The translations under genes were made by a program, and so were the position numbers. Below the pieces are notes generated by a model. The model saw only the letters and a list, made by a program, of their open reading frames with translations. It was not told where the DNA came from and made no database searches. 11,202 bases of DNA from NCBI GenBank assembly GCA_905216045.1, contig CAJMSL010000056.1:1-11202 (forward strand). Reading direction: 5' to 3'. Position 1 is the first letter of the stretch. The number at the start of each line of letters is the position of its first letter. This DNA is from an uncultured bacterium. GTDB lineage: Bacteria; Actinomycetota; Coriobacteriia; Coriobacteriales; Coriobacteriaceae. Shown here piece after piece: positions 5,312 to 11,202 of the stretch.

Positions 5312-6508
5312 TTAGGCGACAGGCTTTGCGCGACGAATGGCCGGGAACATTACCGTGATAGCGAGGATGACGCCCACGACGGCGATCGCACCGCCCGCGT
5401 AGCCGATCCAGGCGATACCGGGGCCCGACACCACGGCGCCGCCGATCGCCGTACCGGTGCCGATCCCCAGGTTGAACAGGCCCGAGAAGATCGACATGGC
5501 GACGGCCGACGAATCTGCCGGCGTGTGCTTGATGAGCTCGGCCTGAAACGCCACGTTAAAGGCCGTGGCGCAGCAACCCCACAGTGCGCAGACGGCAAGC
5601 ACTGTCACGAGCGACGATGCGGCCGGCCCCATGAGTAGCAGGGCCACCGGCACGCCGGAGAGCGTGATAGCCAAGAACGGGAAGCGATGCCCGTCAAACA
5701 GGCGGCCAAACAGCCAGCTTCCGAGCAAACCAGAGCAGCCAAACGCCGTCAGCGTCATGGTAATGGCGCCCGCATCGACGTGCGCGACCTGCGCCAGGAA
5801 GGGCTCGATATAGCTGTAGCTTGCGTAATAGCCGGTCGCCATGAAGACCGTGACTGCGTAGAGCGCGATGAGGAGCGGGTTCTTGAGCAGCTCGGGCAGC
5901 TGTTTGAACGTAAAACGCTCGCCCGCTGGCATGGCAGGAAACACCGTGGCCTGGTAGACGACCGCGGCAGCAGACAGCGCTCCGACCACGGCAAACGTCA
6001 TACGCCAGCCCACGGCCAGGCCAATGGCGCGACCGAGAGGCAGGCCAAAGATCTGCGCGATGGACGAGCCCGTAGCGATCATGCTGATGGCGAGCGCCCC
6101 ATGGCGCGTGTCAACCAGACGCGACGCCATGATCGAGGCGACCGACCAAAACACGGCATGCGCGCAGGCAACCACCAGGCGTGCGCAGACCAGGATGGGA
6201 TAGGTGGGCGCCACGGCGGACAGGAACTGGCCCAGCGAGAACACGGCAAGCACGCCCAGCAGCATCCGTTTGAACTCAAAACGCGAGGCAAACACCATGA
6301 GTGGCAACGACAGCAGCATGACGCCCCAGGCATAGACCGAGATCATGATGCCAGCTTGGGCCTCGGTGAGCGAAAACGATGCGGCGATGTCGGTCAGCAG
6401 GCCGATGGGCATAAACTCCGACGTGTTGAACACGAACGCACAGCAGGTGAGCCCGACGAGTGGGAGCCACTGCTTGAGCGTGATGCCGTCTTGCCTTGTC
6501 TGAGTCAT
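5312..6508 (-). CDS. sotB: SotB-like sugar efflux transporter, MFS DHA1 family
   Basis: A 398-residue, 12-helix major facilitator protein in the inner membrane, expected to export sugars or related small molecules by proton antiport. Similarity to SotB (about 396 residues in E. coli) can be read along the chain: FNTSEFMPIGLLTDIA near the first helix, QAGIMISVYAWGVMLLSLPL, AHAVFWSVAS, the GLPLGRAIG-VGWRMTF motif after helix 5, YASYSYIEPFL, and IFSGLFNLGIGTGTAIGG in the C-terminal half. The frame is open for 32 more codons upstream (to 6604), but that stretch crosses a hairpin and a TATAAT box. The ATG at 6508, with GGAG (6520-6517) in front, is therefore the better start. It is followed by the amylase and glycosylase genes. 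The true substrate is unknown; export of sugar phosphates' parent sugars or analogues is inferred from the family. Confidence 0.88.
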   Translation of the reverse strand: MTQTRQDGITLKQWLPLVGLTCCAFVFNTSEFMPIGLLTDIAASFSLTEAQAGIMISVYAWGVMLLSLPLMVFASRFEFKRMLLGVLAVFSLGQFLSAVAPTYPILVCARLVVACAHAVFWSVASIMASRLVDTRHGALAISMIATGSSIAQIFGLPLGRAIGLAVGWRMTFAVVGALSAAAVVYQATVFPAMPAGERFTFKQLPELLKNPLLIALYAVTVFMATGYYASYSYIEPFLAQVAHVDAGAITMTLTAFGCSGLLGSWLFGRLFDGHRFPFLAITLSGVPVALLLMGPAASSLVTVLAVCALWGCCATAFNVAFQAELIKHTPADSSAVAMSIFSGLFNLGIGTGTAIGGAVVSGPGIAWIGYAGGAIAVVGVILAITVMFPAIRRAKPVA

Positions 6509-6541
6509 ATATAACGTCTCCAATCGTTTTGAGCGGAGGCG

Positions 6542-6571
6542 ATTATATAGCAACGGCCCCGCATCCGTCAG
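6542..6571 (-). promoter_or_regulatory. Candidate sotB promoter with a perfect -10 box
   Basis: TATAAT (6547-6542) is preceded at 18 nt by CTGACG (6571-6566), a 4/6 match to TTGACA. A transcript would start near 6535, some 27 nt before the chosen ATG, with GGAG in between. The -35 lies in the loop of the hairpin 6554-6587, so terminator and promoter overlap. Confidence 0.55.
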
Positions 6572-6587
6572 TACAGATGCGGGGCCG
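6554..6587 (-). terminator. GC-rich stem-loop after feoAB, possible terminator
   Basis: A perfect 12-bp stem (6554-6565 with 6576-6587) and a 10-nt loop lie about 40 nt after the feoAB stop. The minus-strand tail is TTGCTATATAATC, which is A/T-rich but not a canonical U run. Termination is plausible because of position and stem strength, but efficiency is uncertain. Confidence 0.5.
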
Positions 6588-6628
6588 AAAACAATTCGAT
6601 ACACAGAGGTTGCGCCGTCAATTCGTAA

Positions 6629-8989
6629 CTAAGCCAACCCCAGCAATATGCCCGCCGAATGCACGACAAACGCCACGATCCAGGCAACGGCAACCTGAAA
6701 CGCGAATACGGCCACGGCATAGCGCGCGCCCAACTCGCTCTTGACAGCGCCGATAGCGGCCACGCAAGGCGGGTACAGCAGCGTAAAGACCAAGAACACG
6801 TAGGCGGTAAACGGCGAAAACATGGTTGACAATGCCGCGGGCGAGGTTGCACCCAAAAGCACCGTGAGCGTCGAGATGACGCTCTCCTTGGCGATAAGTC
6901 CGGTAACGAGCGCCGTCGAGGCGCGCCAGTCGCCAAAGCCGAGCGGGGCCAACACCGGCGCGATGATGCTACCCAGACCGGCAAGCAGGCTTTGCGACTG
7001 GTCGGCGACCACGTTAAAGCGGATATCGAACGTCTGCAGGAACCAGATGACCACCGTAGCGGCAAAGATAATGGTAAAGGCCTTGGTGATGAAGTCCTTG
7101 GCCTTATCCCATGCCAGCATCACCGTCGTCTTGACGCTCGGCAGGCGGTAATTGGGAAGCTCCATGATAAACGGCACCGGGTCGCCCTTAAATGCCGTGC
7201 GGTTGAGCACCAAAGCCGCGATACAGCCGACCACGATACCGATCAGATAGAGCGAGACCATGGCGGGAACCGTCGCCTGCGGGAAAAACGCCCCGCACAG
7301 CAAGCCGTAAACCGGCAACTTGGCTGAGCAGCTCATAAACGGCGTGAGCATGACCGTCATCTTGCGGTCGTGCTCGGATGGGAGCGTACGGGTCGACATG
7401 ATAGCCGGCACGGTGCAGCCAAAACCGACGAGCATGGGCACAAAGCTGCGGCCCGACAGGCCAAAGCGACGCAACACCTTATCCATGACAAAGGCCACGC
7501 GCGCCATGTATCCGGAGTCTTCCAGAATGGAGAGGAACAAAAAGAGCACGACGATAATCGGCAGGAAGGTCAGCACGCTGCCCACACCCGTAAGCACGCC
7601 GTCGACAGCCAGCGAGCGCACTACGTCGTTGGTGCCGAACGCCTTGAGGCCCGCATCGGCCGAGGCGATGATGGCAGCGATGCCGTCCTCCATGAGTCCC
7701 TGCAACGCCGCGCCGATCACGCCAAACGTCAGCCAAAAGACGAGGCCCATGATCACCAGAAACGCCGGAATGGCTGTGTAACGACCTGTCAGGATGCGGT
7801 CAATCTTGACGGAGCGCACGTGCTCGCGGCTTTCGTGCGGCTTGACGACGCAACGCCCGCACACGTCGCCGATAAAGCTAAAACGCATATCGGCCAACGC
7901 AGATAGGCGGTCGGTGCCGGCCTCGCCCTCCATCTGGGTAATGATGTGCTCGATAGCGTCGAGCTCATTGCGATCCAGGTGAAGCGCCTCGGTTACCAGC
8001 TCATCGCCCTCGACCAGCTTGGTCGCCGCAAAGCGCACCGGGATGTGCGCCGTCACGGCATGGTCCTCGATCAGGTTAGCAATACCGTGGATGCAGCGAT
8101 GCAGCGCACCGCCGTCCGGACCGTCGGGCGCGCAAAAGTCCAGGCGACCGGGGCGCTCGCGGAACCGCGCGACGTGCAAGGCATGATCCACCAGCTCGCC
8201 GATACCCTCGTTGCGGGCAGCGCTAATGGGGACAACAGGCACGCCCATCAGGCTCTCGAGCAGGTTGACGTCCACGGCGCCGCCGTTGGCGGTCACCTCG
8301 TCCATCATGTTGAGCGCGATGACCATGGGGCGGTCGAGTTCCATGAGCTGCAGTGTCAGGTACAGGTTACGCTCGATGTTGGTGGCGTCAATGATGTCGA
8401 TGATGGCGTCCGGGCGCTCGTCGAGGATGAACTGACGGCTCACGACCTCTTCGCCTGTGTACGGCGACAGGGAGTAAATGCCAGGCAGGTCGGTAACGCT
8501 CGCCTCGGGATGGTTACGGATGGTGCCATCTTTGCGGTCGACCGTCACGCCGGGAAAGTTACCGACGTGCTGGTTGGAGCCCGTCAGCTGGTTGAATAAC
8601 GTGGTCTTGCCGCAGTTTTGGTTGCCGGCGAGGGCAAAGTGCAGCGGCGCGCCCTCGGGCACGGCCGTCTTTGCCGCACGGGGCGAATACGTCCCCTCGC
8701 CCAGAGCCGGATGCTCCGTCGTGCCGATTGCGGCGTTAGCGCGCGGACCCGTATCGGTGTCGTGAATACCCACGAGCTCGATGCGAGCGGCATCGTCCTT
8801 GCGCAGTGTCAACTCGTAGCCACGCAGGCGGATCTCGAGCGGGTCGCCCATGGGGGCGTACTTCATCATGGTGACTTCGGTGCCCGGCGTTAGACCCATG
8901 TCCAAAATATGCTGTCGGAGTGCCTGATCGTCCGATGCCACCGATGCGACAACGGCGTCCTTTCCAATCTCGAGTGTATCGAGCCTCAC
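6629..8989 (-). CDS. feoB: Ferrous iron transporter, fused FeoA-FeoB
   Basis: A 786-residue inner-membrane Fe(II) transporter in which a FeoA SH3-like domain (1-75, with ILDMGLTPGTEV and IRLRGYELTLRKDDA) is joined by a linker (76-115) to FeoB. The G domain has G1 GNQNCGKT (122-129), G3 DLPG (167-170) and G4 NMMD (227-230). The membrane part follows from about 400, with gate motifs GFGCTVPAIMSTRTL (522-536, Cys525), PFMSCSAKLPVY (550-561), GLIAKE (697-702) and LYPPCVAAIGA (738-748). No FeoC follows. The frame is open to 9229, but I chose GTG at 8989. It has a strong GGGGGAGG (9006-8999, 9-nt spacer), it starts FeoA at its usual first residues, and the upstream ATGs (9040, 9076, 9094) lack ribosome-binding sites and overlap promoter or operator DNA. 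FeoA-FeoB fusions are known in anaerobes. Confidence 0.93.
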   Translation of the reverse strand: MRLDTLEIGKDAVVASVASDDQALRQHILDMGLTPGTEVTMMKYAPMGDPLEIRLRGYELTLRKDDAARIELVGIHDTDTGPRANAAIGTTEHPALGEGTYSPRAAKTAVPEGAPLHFALAGNQNCGKTTLFNQLTGSNQHVGNFPGVTVDRKDGTIRNHPEASVTDLPGIYSLSPYTGEEVVSRQFILDERPDAIIDIIDATNIERNLYLTLQLMELDRPMVIALNMMDEVTANGGAVDVNLLESLMGVPVVPISAARNEGIGELVDHALHVARFRERPGRLDFCAPDGPDGGALHRCIHGIANLIEDHAVTAHIPVRFAATKLVEGDELVTEALHLDRNELDAIEHIITQMEGEAGTDRLSALADMRFSFIGDVCGRCVVKPHESREHVRSVKIDRILTGRYTAIPAFLVIMGLVFWLTFGVIGAALQGLMEDGIAAIIASADAGLKAFGTNDVVRSLAVDGVLTGVGSVLTFLPIIVVLFLFLSILEDSGYMARVAFVMDKVLRRFGLSGRSFVPMLVGFGCTVPAIMSTRTLPSEHDRKMTVMLTPFMSCSAKLPVYGLLCGAFFPQATVPAMVSLYLIGIVVGCIAALVLNRTAFKGDPVPFIMELPNYRLPSVKTTVMLAWDKAKDFITKAFTIIFAATVVIWFLQTFDIRFNVVADQSQSLLAGLGSIIAPVLAPLGFGDWRASTALVTGLIAKESVISTLTVLLGATSPAALSTMFSPFTAYVFLVFTLLYPPCVAAIGAVKSELGARYAVAVFAFQVAVAWIVAFVVHSAGILLGLA

Positions 8990-9036
8990 GTCCGTGTTCC
9001 TCCCCCGGCGCCCACAGGGCGTTGTATTTATGTTCA

Positions 9037-9070
9037 CCATGGCTAACCGTTTGCCATGGCTAACCAATTT
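9037..9070 (-). promoter_or_regulatory. Tandem repeat operator of feoAB (probable iron/metal regulator site)
   Basis: The 12-bp word CCATGGCTAACC (minus strand GGTTAGCCATGG) occurs twice, at 9037-9048 and 9054-9065, with a 17-bp period. It lies just downstream of the predicted feoAB start of transcription. Each copy contains a near-palindrome (GCCATGGC in the upstream one) and the GGTTAG word known from DtxR/IdeR-type half-sites. Which regulator binds, Fur or DtxR type, is not known from this window; iron-dependent repression is inferred from position and target gene. Confidence 0.55.
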
Positions 9071-9078
9071 ATCCATGC

Positions 9079-9108
9079 ATGATAGCGCGAACATACAGCA
9101 ACGTTCAA
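9079..9108 (-). promoter_or_regulatory. feoAB promoter
   Basis: TTGAAC (9108-9103) and TATCAT (9084-9079) are 18 nt apart on the minus strand. The predicted start near 9072 gives a leader of about 83 nt before the GTG at 8989. The leader carries the tandem repeat 9037-9070 and a strong ribosome-binding site. Confidence 0.6.
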
Positions 9109-9116
9109 TCGGCAGA

Positions 9117-9148
9117 TTGGTGCAGGGGGACGGATTACTTTGCACCAA
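9117..9148. repeat. 8-bp inverted repeat upstream of the feoAB promoter
   Basis: TTGGTGCA (9117-9124) and TGCACCAA (9141-9148) are perfect inverses separated by 16 bp, starting 9 bp upstream of the feoAB -35 element. This could be an activator or second regulator site. With this spacer length it is also compatible with part of a dispersed repeat. Confidence 0.35.
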
Positions 9149-9190
9149 GCCCTTGACAGCTAGAACGATGCCGATGTCTTGGAACCAACA

Positions 9191-9300
9191 GCGAAAGCCC
9201 GCCAGAGCGAGCAAGGTGCCTTGAGGCAAGGCGGCATAGACCTTCTGGTCATGCCGCCGAAGTTGAAAGGCAGATTGCCGCTCTGGCGGGCTTGCAGCGT
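9191..9300. repeat. Highly structured intergenic element (nested stems) between the esterase and feoAB
   Basis: A perfect 15-bp closing stem (9195-9209 with 9279-9293) encloses at least two further helices. One is a strong hairpin, 9230-9237 with 9251-9258 (8 bp), continued by 9239-9242 with 9247-9250 around a TTCT loop. The other is a competing 5-bp hairpin, 9218-9222 with 9228-9232. No T tract follows on either strand, so it is not a plain terminator. Its multi-branched form suggests a structured RNA or a palindromic mobile repeat. It would be transcribed downstream of the esterase on the minus strand and ends about 85 nt before the feoAB promoter. Identity unknown. Confidence 0.6.
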
Positions 9301-9306
9301 CAAGTG

Positions 9307-9334
9307 GTTACGGCGTTTGGTAAAACGCCGTAAC
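9307..9334 (-). terminator. Stem-loop at the esterase stop codon, possible terminator
   Basis: A perfect 12-bp stem (9307-9318 with 9323-9334) with a 4-nt loop begins at the last base of the esterase stop codon. On the minus strand it is followed by AACCACTTGACG, with no U run, so it may be a transcript-stabilising 3' end hairpin or a Rho-assisted terminator rather than an intrinsic one. Confidence 0.45.
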
Positions 9335-10236
9335 TAAAACCCGTGGCGCTCCAGGAAGCGGAAGGCTAGGCGAATCCAAGGGCGGACCGCCACCTGCTTG
9401 TCCTCGTTGTCGACCGCGGTGTTGGCGTTGCCGAGCGAAAGGCCGTGACCACCCTGGTCGAAGACGTGCATCTCGCAAGCGACACCCTCCTCGGCCATGC
9501 GCTGCGCAAACGGGTAGACCTGCGCGATCGGTGCCGTCTTGTCATCGGACACGCCCCACACAAAGGTCGGTGGCATCTGGCGCGAAACATGCGTGGTGGG
9601 GCAGATGTCGGCCAGATGCTCGTCAGTTGCCTCGCCGCCCGTCACCATCGACAGGTAGTCGTTGAGCAAATCGCGCCCCGTCTTGCCGCCCGTCTTGGGC
9701 ACACGCAAGTCAATGCGCGGATCGCGCGTCTGCATGTCACGCACATAGGCAAAGTCGAGCAATGGATAACCCAGCACCACGGCATCGGGACGAATGTCGT
9801 CCGGACGCGCCCCGGCAAGTGCCGCGAAGGGGCCGGTCTTCCACTGTGTTGCCAGCGAGGCGCAAATCATGCCGCCAGCAGAAAAGCCCACGACGCACAC
9901 GCGCTTGGGGTCGACATGCCACTCGTCGGCGTTGGCGCGCACCGTGGCGACCATCTTGGCAAGATCTGCCTGGGGGTGCGGAAAGCTCACGTCACCCGTA
10001 GAACTCGTGACATAGTTGAGCACAAAGGCCTGGTAGCCGCGGTCCAAAAATGCAAACGCCACCGGATCCTGCTCATGCGGAGCGATATGCGTAAACGCAC
10101 CTCCGCCGCAGATAATCACGGCAGGGCGGCGACCATTCGGTTTATCGGGCAGCGGCTCGGCACCCAAATACGTAAACGTCGCCGGATAATCCTCAGTCGG
10201 CTCCTCGCCCCACAGCGCATGGTTCTCGACAATCAT
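9334..10236 (-). CDS. Alpha/beta-hydrolase fold esterase (BD-FAE/acetyl-xylan-esterase-like)
   Basis: A 300-residue cytosolic serine hydrolase. An oxyanion-hole loop with GGGAF (44-48) is followed by the nucleophile elbow GFSAGG (117-122, Ser119). The acid is probably Asp232 in SDDKTAP, and the base is His264 in DQGGHGLSLG. This order and size fit the small carbohydrate/aryl esterases that remove acetyl or acyl groups from sugars; true substrate unknown. No signal peptide is present at the chosen start. The reading frame is open up to 10443, but ATG 10236 has GGGAG (10246-10242), and the extra N-terminal 69 residues have no family counterpart and run through intergenic promoter DNA. The gene is divergent from the PTS EIIA gene and stands alone, with a hairpin at its stop. 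Confidence 0.88.
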   Translation of the reverse strand: MIVENHALWGEEPTEDYPATFTYLGAEPLPDKPNGRRPAVIICGGGAFTHIAPHEQDPVAFAFLDRGYQAFVLNYVTSSTGDVSFPHPQADLAKMVATVRANADEWHVDPKRVCVVGFSAGGMICASLATQWKTGPFAALAGARPDDIRPDAVVLGYPLLDFAYVRDMQTRDPRIDLRVPKTGGKTGRDLLNDYLSMVTGGEATDEHLADICPTTHVSRQMPPTFVWGVSDDKTAPIAQVYPFAQRMAEEGVACEMHVFDQGGHGLSLGNANTAVDNEDKQVAVRPWIRLAFRFLERHGF

Positions 10237-10255
10237 ATATGCTCCCTTCGCGCAA

Positions 10256-10261
10256 ATTATG
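10256..10261 (-). promoter_or_regulatory. Candidate -10 box of the esterase gene
   Basis: CATAAT (10261-10256) lies 20 nt before the esterase ATG, with the ribosome-binding site in between. No good -35 sits 16-18 nt upstream (the region reads CTTAGA-like), so the promoter would be weak or activator dependent and its leader very short. Confidence 0.3.
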
Positions 10262-10361
10262 CGCACTCTTTTTTCGCATCTAAGCGTACCCCAGTTGAGT
10301 GCAGGACGTAGAAACTCTCCGGCAATAAGTTTCCCTCCAACTGATATATCACATAATCCCA

Positions 10362-10381
10362 GCTCAGAGGTATCGCTGAGC
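10362..10381 (+). other. Small stem-loop in the esterase-EIIA intergenic region
   Basis: GCTCAG (10362-10367) can pair with CTGAGC (10376-10381) around an 8-nt loop. It sits 18 nt upstream of the candidate -35 of the EIIA promoter and could be a regulator-binding palindrome. Nothing else supports a function. Confidence 0.25.
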
Positions 10382-10398
10382 AGCGTAGAATAGGGGCG

Positions 10399-10433
10399 TT
10401 GACCAAGCCGCGAAACACATATGAAACGTTTCC
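10399..10433 (+). promoter_or_regulatory. EIIA gene promoter region with a LacI/GalR- or cre-like operator
   Basis: TGAAACGTTTCC (10422-10433) contains the perfect palindrome GAAACGTTTC (10423-10432) with a central CG. It matches 11 of 12 positions of the common LacI-family operator TGAAACGTTTCA and resembles catabolite-response elements. TTGACC (10399-10404) upstream and TATGAA (10420-10425), with 15-nt spacing, are possible promoter elements that the operator would overlap. Control by a sugar-responsive LacI-family repressor is therefore likely; the promoter elements themselves are weak. Confidence 0.5.
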
Positions 10434-10479
10434 GGCAAACCAAACGCGCGATATGCGCCTATTTAAGTTGGAGGCAACT

Positions 10480-11043
10480 ATGGGTCTGCTCGATTCGCTT
10501 AAGTCCACCTTCACCTCGACCGGCGAGGCGTCCGTTCCGCCCGCAGCAAGCTTCGCCACCCGCGAAGGCGTCATCTATGCCCCCGTCAACGGCGTGCTCG
10601 TCAACCTGGACGAGGTTCCCGACGAGACGATCGCCTCGGGCATGCTTGGCCAGGGCTATGGCATCGAGCCCATTACCGGCACCATCTATGCGCCCGCCAA
10701 CGGCCGCATCGGCGCCACCACTGTCACCAACCACTCCATTGGCATGATCACCGAGGACGGTCTTCGCGTGTTCATCCATGTCGGCCTGGGCACCGTGGAA
10801 ATGAACGGCAAGGGTTTTGCCCGCTTTGTCGAGATGGGCGATGTGGTCAAGGCAGGCCAGCCGCTCATCAGCTTCGACCGCGAGGCCATTAAGGCCGCTG
10901 GTCACGAGGACTTCGTAACCGTCATCGTCTCCGAGCTCGATCGTCTTAAGAGTATCGACCATGTCGGCGAGTCTGGAACGCTTATCGGCGGCAACCCGCT
11001 CGTCAAGCTTGGCGACCCGCTGCTGGTAGCCAAGACCAAGTAG
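10480..11043 (+). CDS. crr: PTS glucose-type EIIA protein (EIIA-Glc/Crr-like)
   Basis: A 187-residue, single-domain phosphocarrier of the phosphoenolpyruvate:sugar phosphotransferase system. It accepts phosphate from HPr-His~P and passes it to a sugar-specific EIIB, and may signal sugar status. After the amphipathic start MGLLDSLKSTF come GVIYAPVNGVLVNLDEVPD (30-48), TVTNHSIGMITEDGLRVFIHVG (81-102) and TVEMNGKGF (105-113). His100 is the phosphorylation site and His85 the second conserved active-site histidine. GDPLL closes the beta-sandwich near the C terminus. The ATG at 10480 has GGAGG (10470-10474, 5-nt spacer); the ATGs at 10399 and 10453 lack a ribosome-binding site, and the first overlaps the operator. 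No EIIB or EIIC domain is attached or nearby, so it must serve permeases encoded elsewhere. A strong terminator follows. Confidence 0.92.
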   Translation: MGLLDSLKSTFTSTGEASVPPAASFATREGVIYAPVNGVLVNLDEVPDETIASGMLGQGYGIEPITGTIYAPANGRIGATTVTNHSIGMITEDGLRVFIHVGLGTVEMNGKGFARFVEMGDVVKAGQPLISFDREAIKAAGHEDFVTVIVSELDRLKSIDHVGESGTLIGGNPLVKLGDPLLVAKTK

Positions 11044-11080
11044 CCAGGCCCCGCGCCACACAGCCAAAAGGCACCTCGTC

Positions 11081-11119
11081 AAGTGCCCGCGACCATTTGG
11101 CCGCGGGCACTTTTCGTTT
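11081..11119 (+). terminator. Rho-independent terminator of the EIIA gene
   Basis: A perfect 11-bp stem (11081-11091 with 11102-11112), a 10-nt loop and a TTTTCGTTT tail lie 37 nt after the stop codon. This is a canonical intrinsic terminator. Confidence 0.92.
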
Positions 11120-11202
11120 GAAAAAGGTTGATTTTCAAACTCAACGCAACAGCCTGAACGGACCCCGCGTTTCCGCAGCTAGCGCAACGCGGAACTAGCT
11201 CC
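11120..11202. other. Non-coding tail of the window with small inverted repeats
   Basis: No gene is visible. Short palindromes are present: TTGAAAA/TTTTCAA around 11118-11138, CCGCGTT/AACGCGG around 11166-11193 and AGCTAG/CTAGCT near the edge. The sequence is cut by the window end, so their meaning (terminator, repeat or upstream region of the next gene) cannot be judged. Confidence 0.3.

Noticed and set aside
5687..6514. 275-codon plus-strand frame opposite the transporter
   Set aside because: It is extremely rich in Arg, His, Gln and Asp, a mirror of membrane-helix codons on the other strand.
6509..6604. N-terminal extension of the SotB-like transporter
   Set aside because: These 32 codons cross a hairpin and a TATAAT box and match nothing in the family; the ATG at 6508 has its own ribosome-binding site.
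9152..9180. Plus-strand promoter with a perfect TTGACA (9154-9159 region)
   Set aside because: No acceptable -10 at 16-18 bp and no plus-strand gene follows before the esterase on the opposite strand.
9445..10311. 288-codon plus-strand frame opposite the esterase
   Set aside because: Shadow of the esterase, whose catalytic triad is intact on the minus strand.
10237..10443. N-terminal extension of the esterase
   Set aside because: No ribosome-binding site at 10443. The extension would overlap the EIIA promoter and operator region and has no family counterpart.
10459..11082. 207-codon minus-strand frame opposite the EIIA gene
   Set aside because: Antisense shadow of a gene with clear PTS active-site histidines and a proper ribosome-binding site and terminator.
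1..11202. CRISPR array, tRNA, rRNA or toxin-antitoxin pair
   Set aside because: No regularly spaced direct repeats, no cloverleaf with conserved T-loop, no rRNA stretches and no small gene pair with ribosome-binding sites were seen on either strand.

Overview
The window looks like chromosomal DNA of a high-GC, gut-associated Actinomycetota, most likely a Coriobacteriia member close to Collinsella. This rests on the GC-rich coding, the style of the L7/L12 and L10 proteins, a one-piece FeoA-FeoB protein, and many GC-rich intergenic inverted repeats. The taxon is an inference from sequence style, not a database result. There is no phage, CRISPR array, tRNA or rRNA.

Layout. (1) 1-1061, minus strand: the rplJ-rplL ribosomal stalk operon. 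It has a clear sigma70-type promoter, an L10-binding leader RNA and an intrinsic terminator that together form an attenuator. (2) About 1033-1282: a large imperfect palindrome with 33-bp near-perfect inner arms, including what looks like a decayed, inverted copy of the rplJ promoter. (3) 1321-2457, minus: a PLP-dependent class I/II aminotransferase, divergent from (4) 2551-3213, plus: an uncharacterised 220-residue protein with a flavodoxin/FMN-reductase-like C-terminal half. (5) 3215-6508, minus: a probable sugar-linked set, namely a SotB-like efflux MFS transporter, a cytosolic GH13 alpha-glucan hydrolase and, 3 nt behind it, a deoxyinosine/uracil-type DNA glycosylase. A 25-bp-arm inverted repeat sits between transporter and amylase. 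(6) 6629-8989, minus: a ferrous-iron transporter with fused FeoA and FeoB parts. It has a good promoter, and immediately downstream of the predicted transcription start lies a tandem 12-bp repeat suggesting a metal-regulator operator. (7) 9191-9334: strongly structured intergenic DNA. (8) 9334-10236, minus: an alpha/beta-hydrolase esterase, divergent from (9) 10480-11043, plus: a free-standing glucose-type PTS EIIA domain with a LacI-family-like operator upstream and a good terminator downstream.

The genes look like housekeeping and carbohydrate/iron physiology. Glucan hydrolase, sugar exporter, PTS EIIA and acyl-esterase all fit a carbohydrate-fermenting gut life, and FeoAB fits anaerobic Fe(II) uptake. 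I found no convincing new multi-gene system. The most unusual signals are non-coding: the mirrored rplJ promoter inside a 218-bp palindrome, the structured element upstream of feoAB, the tandem feo operator, and the stem-loop repeat upstream of the amylase. Start sites for feoAB, sotB, the esterase and the EIIA gene were moved inward from the longest open frame on ribosome-binding-site and promoter evidence.
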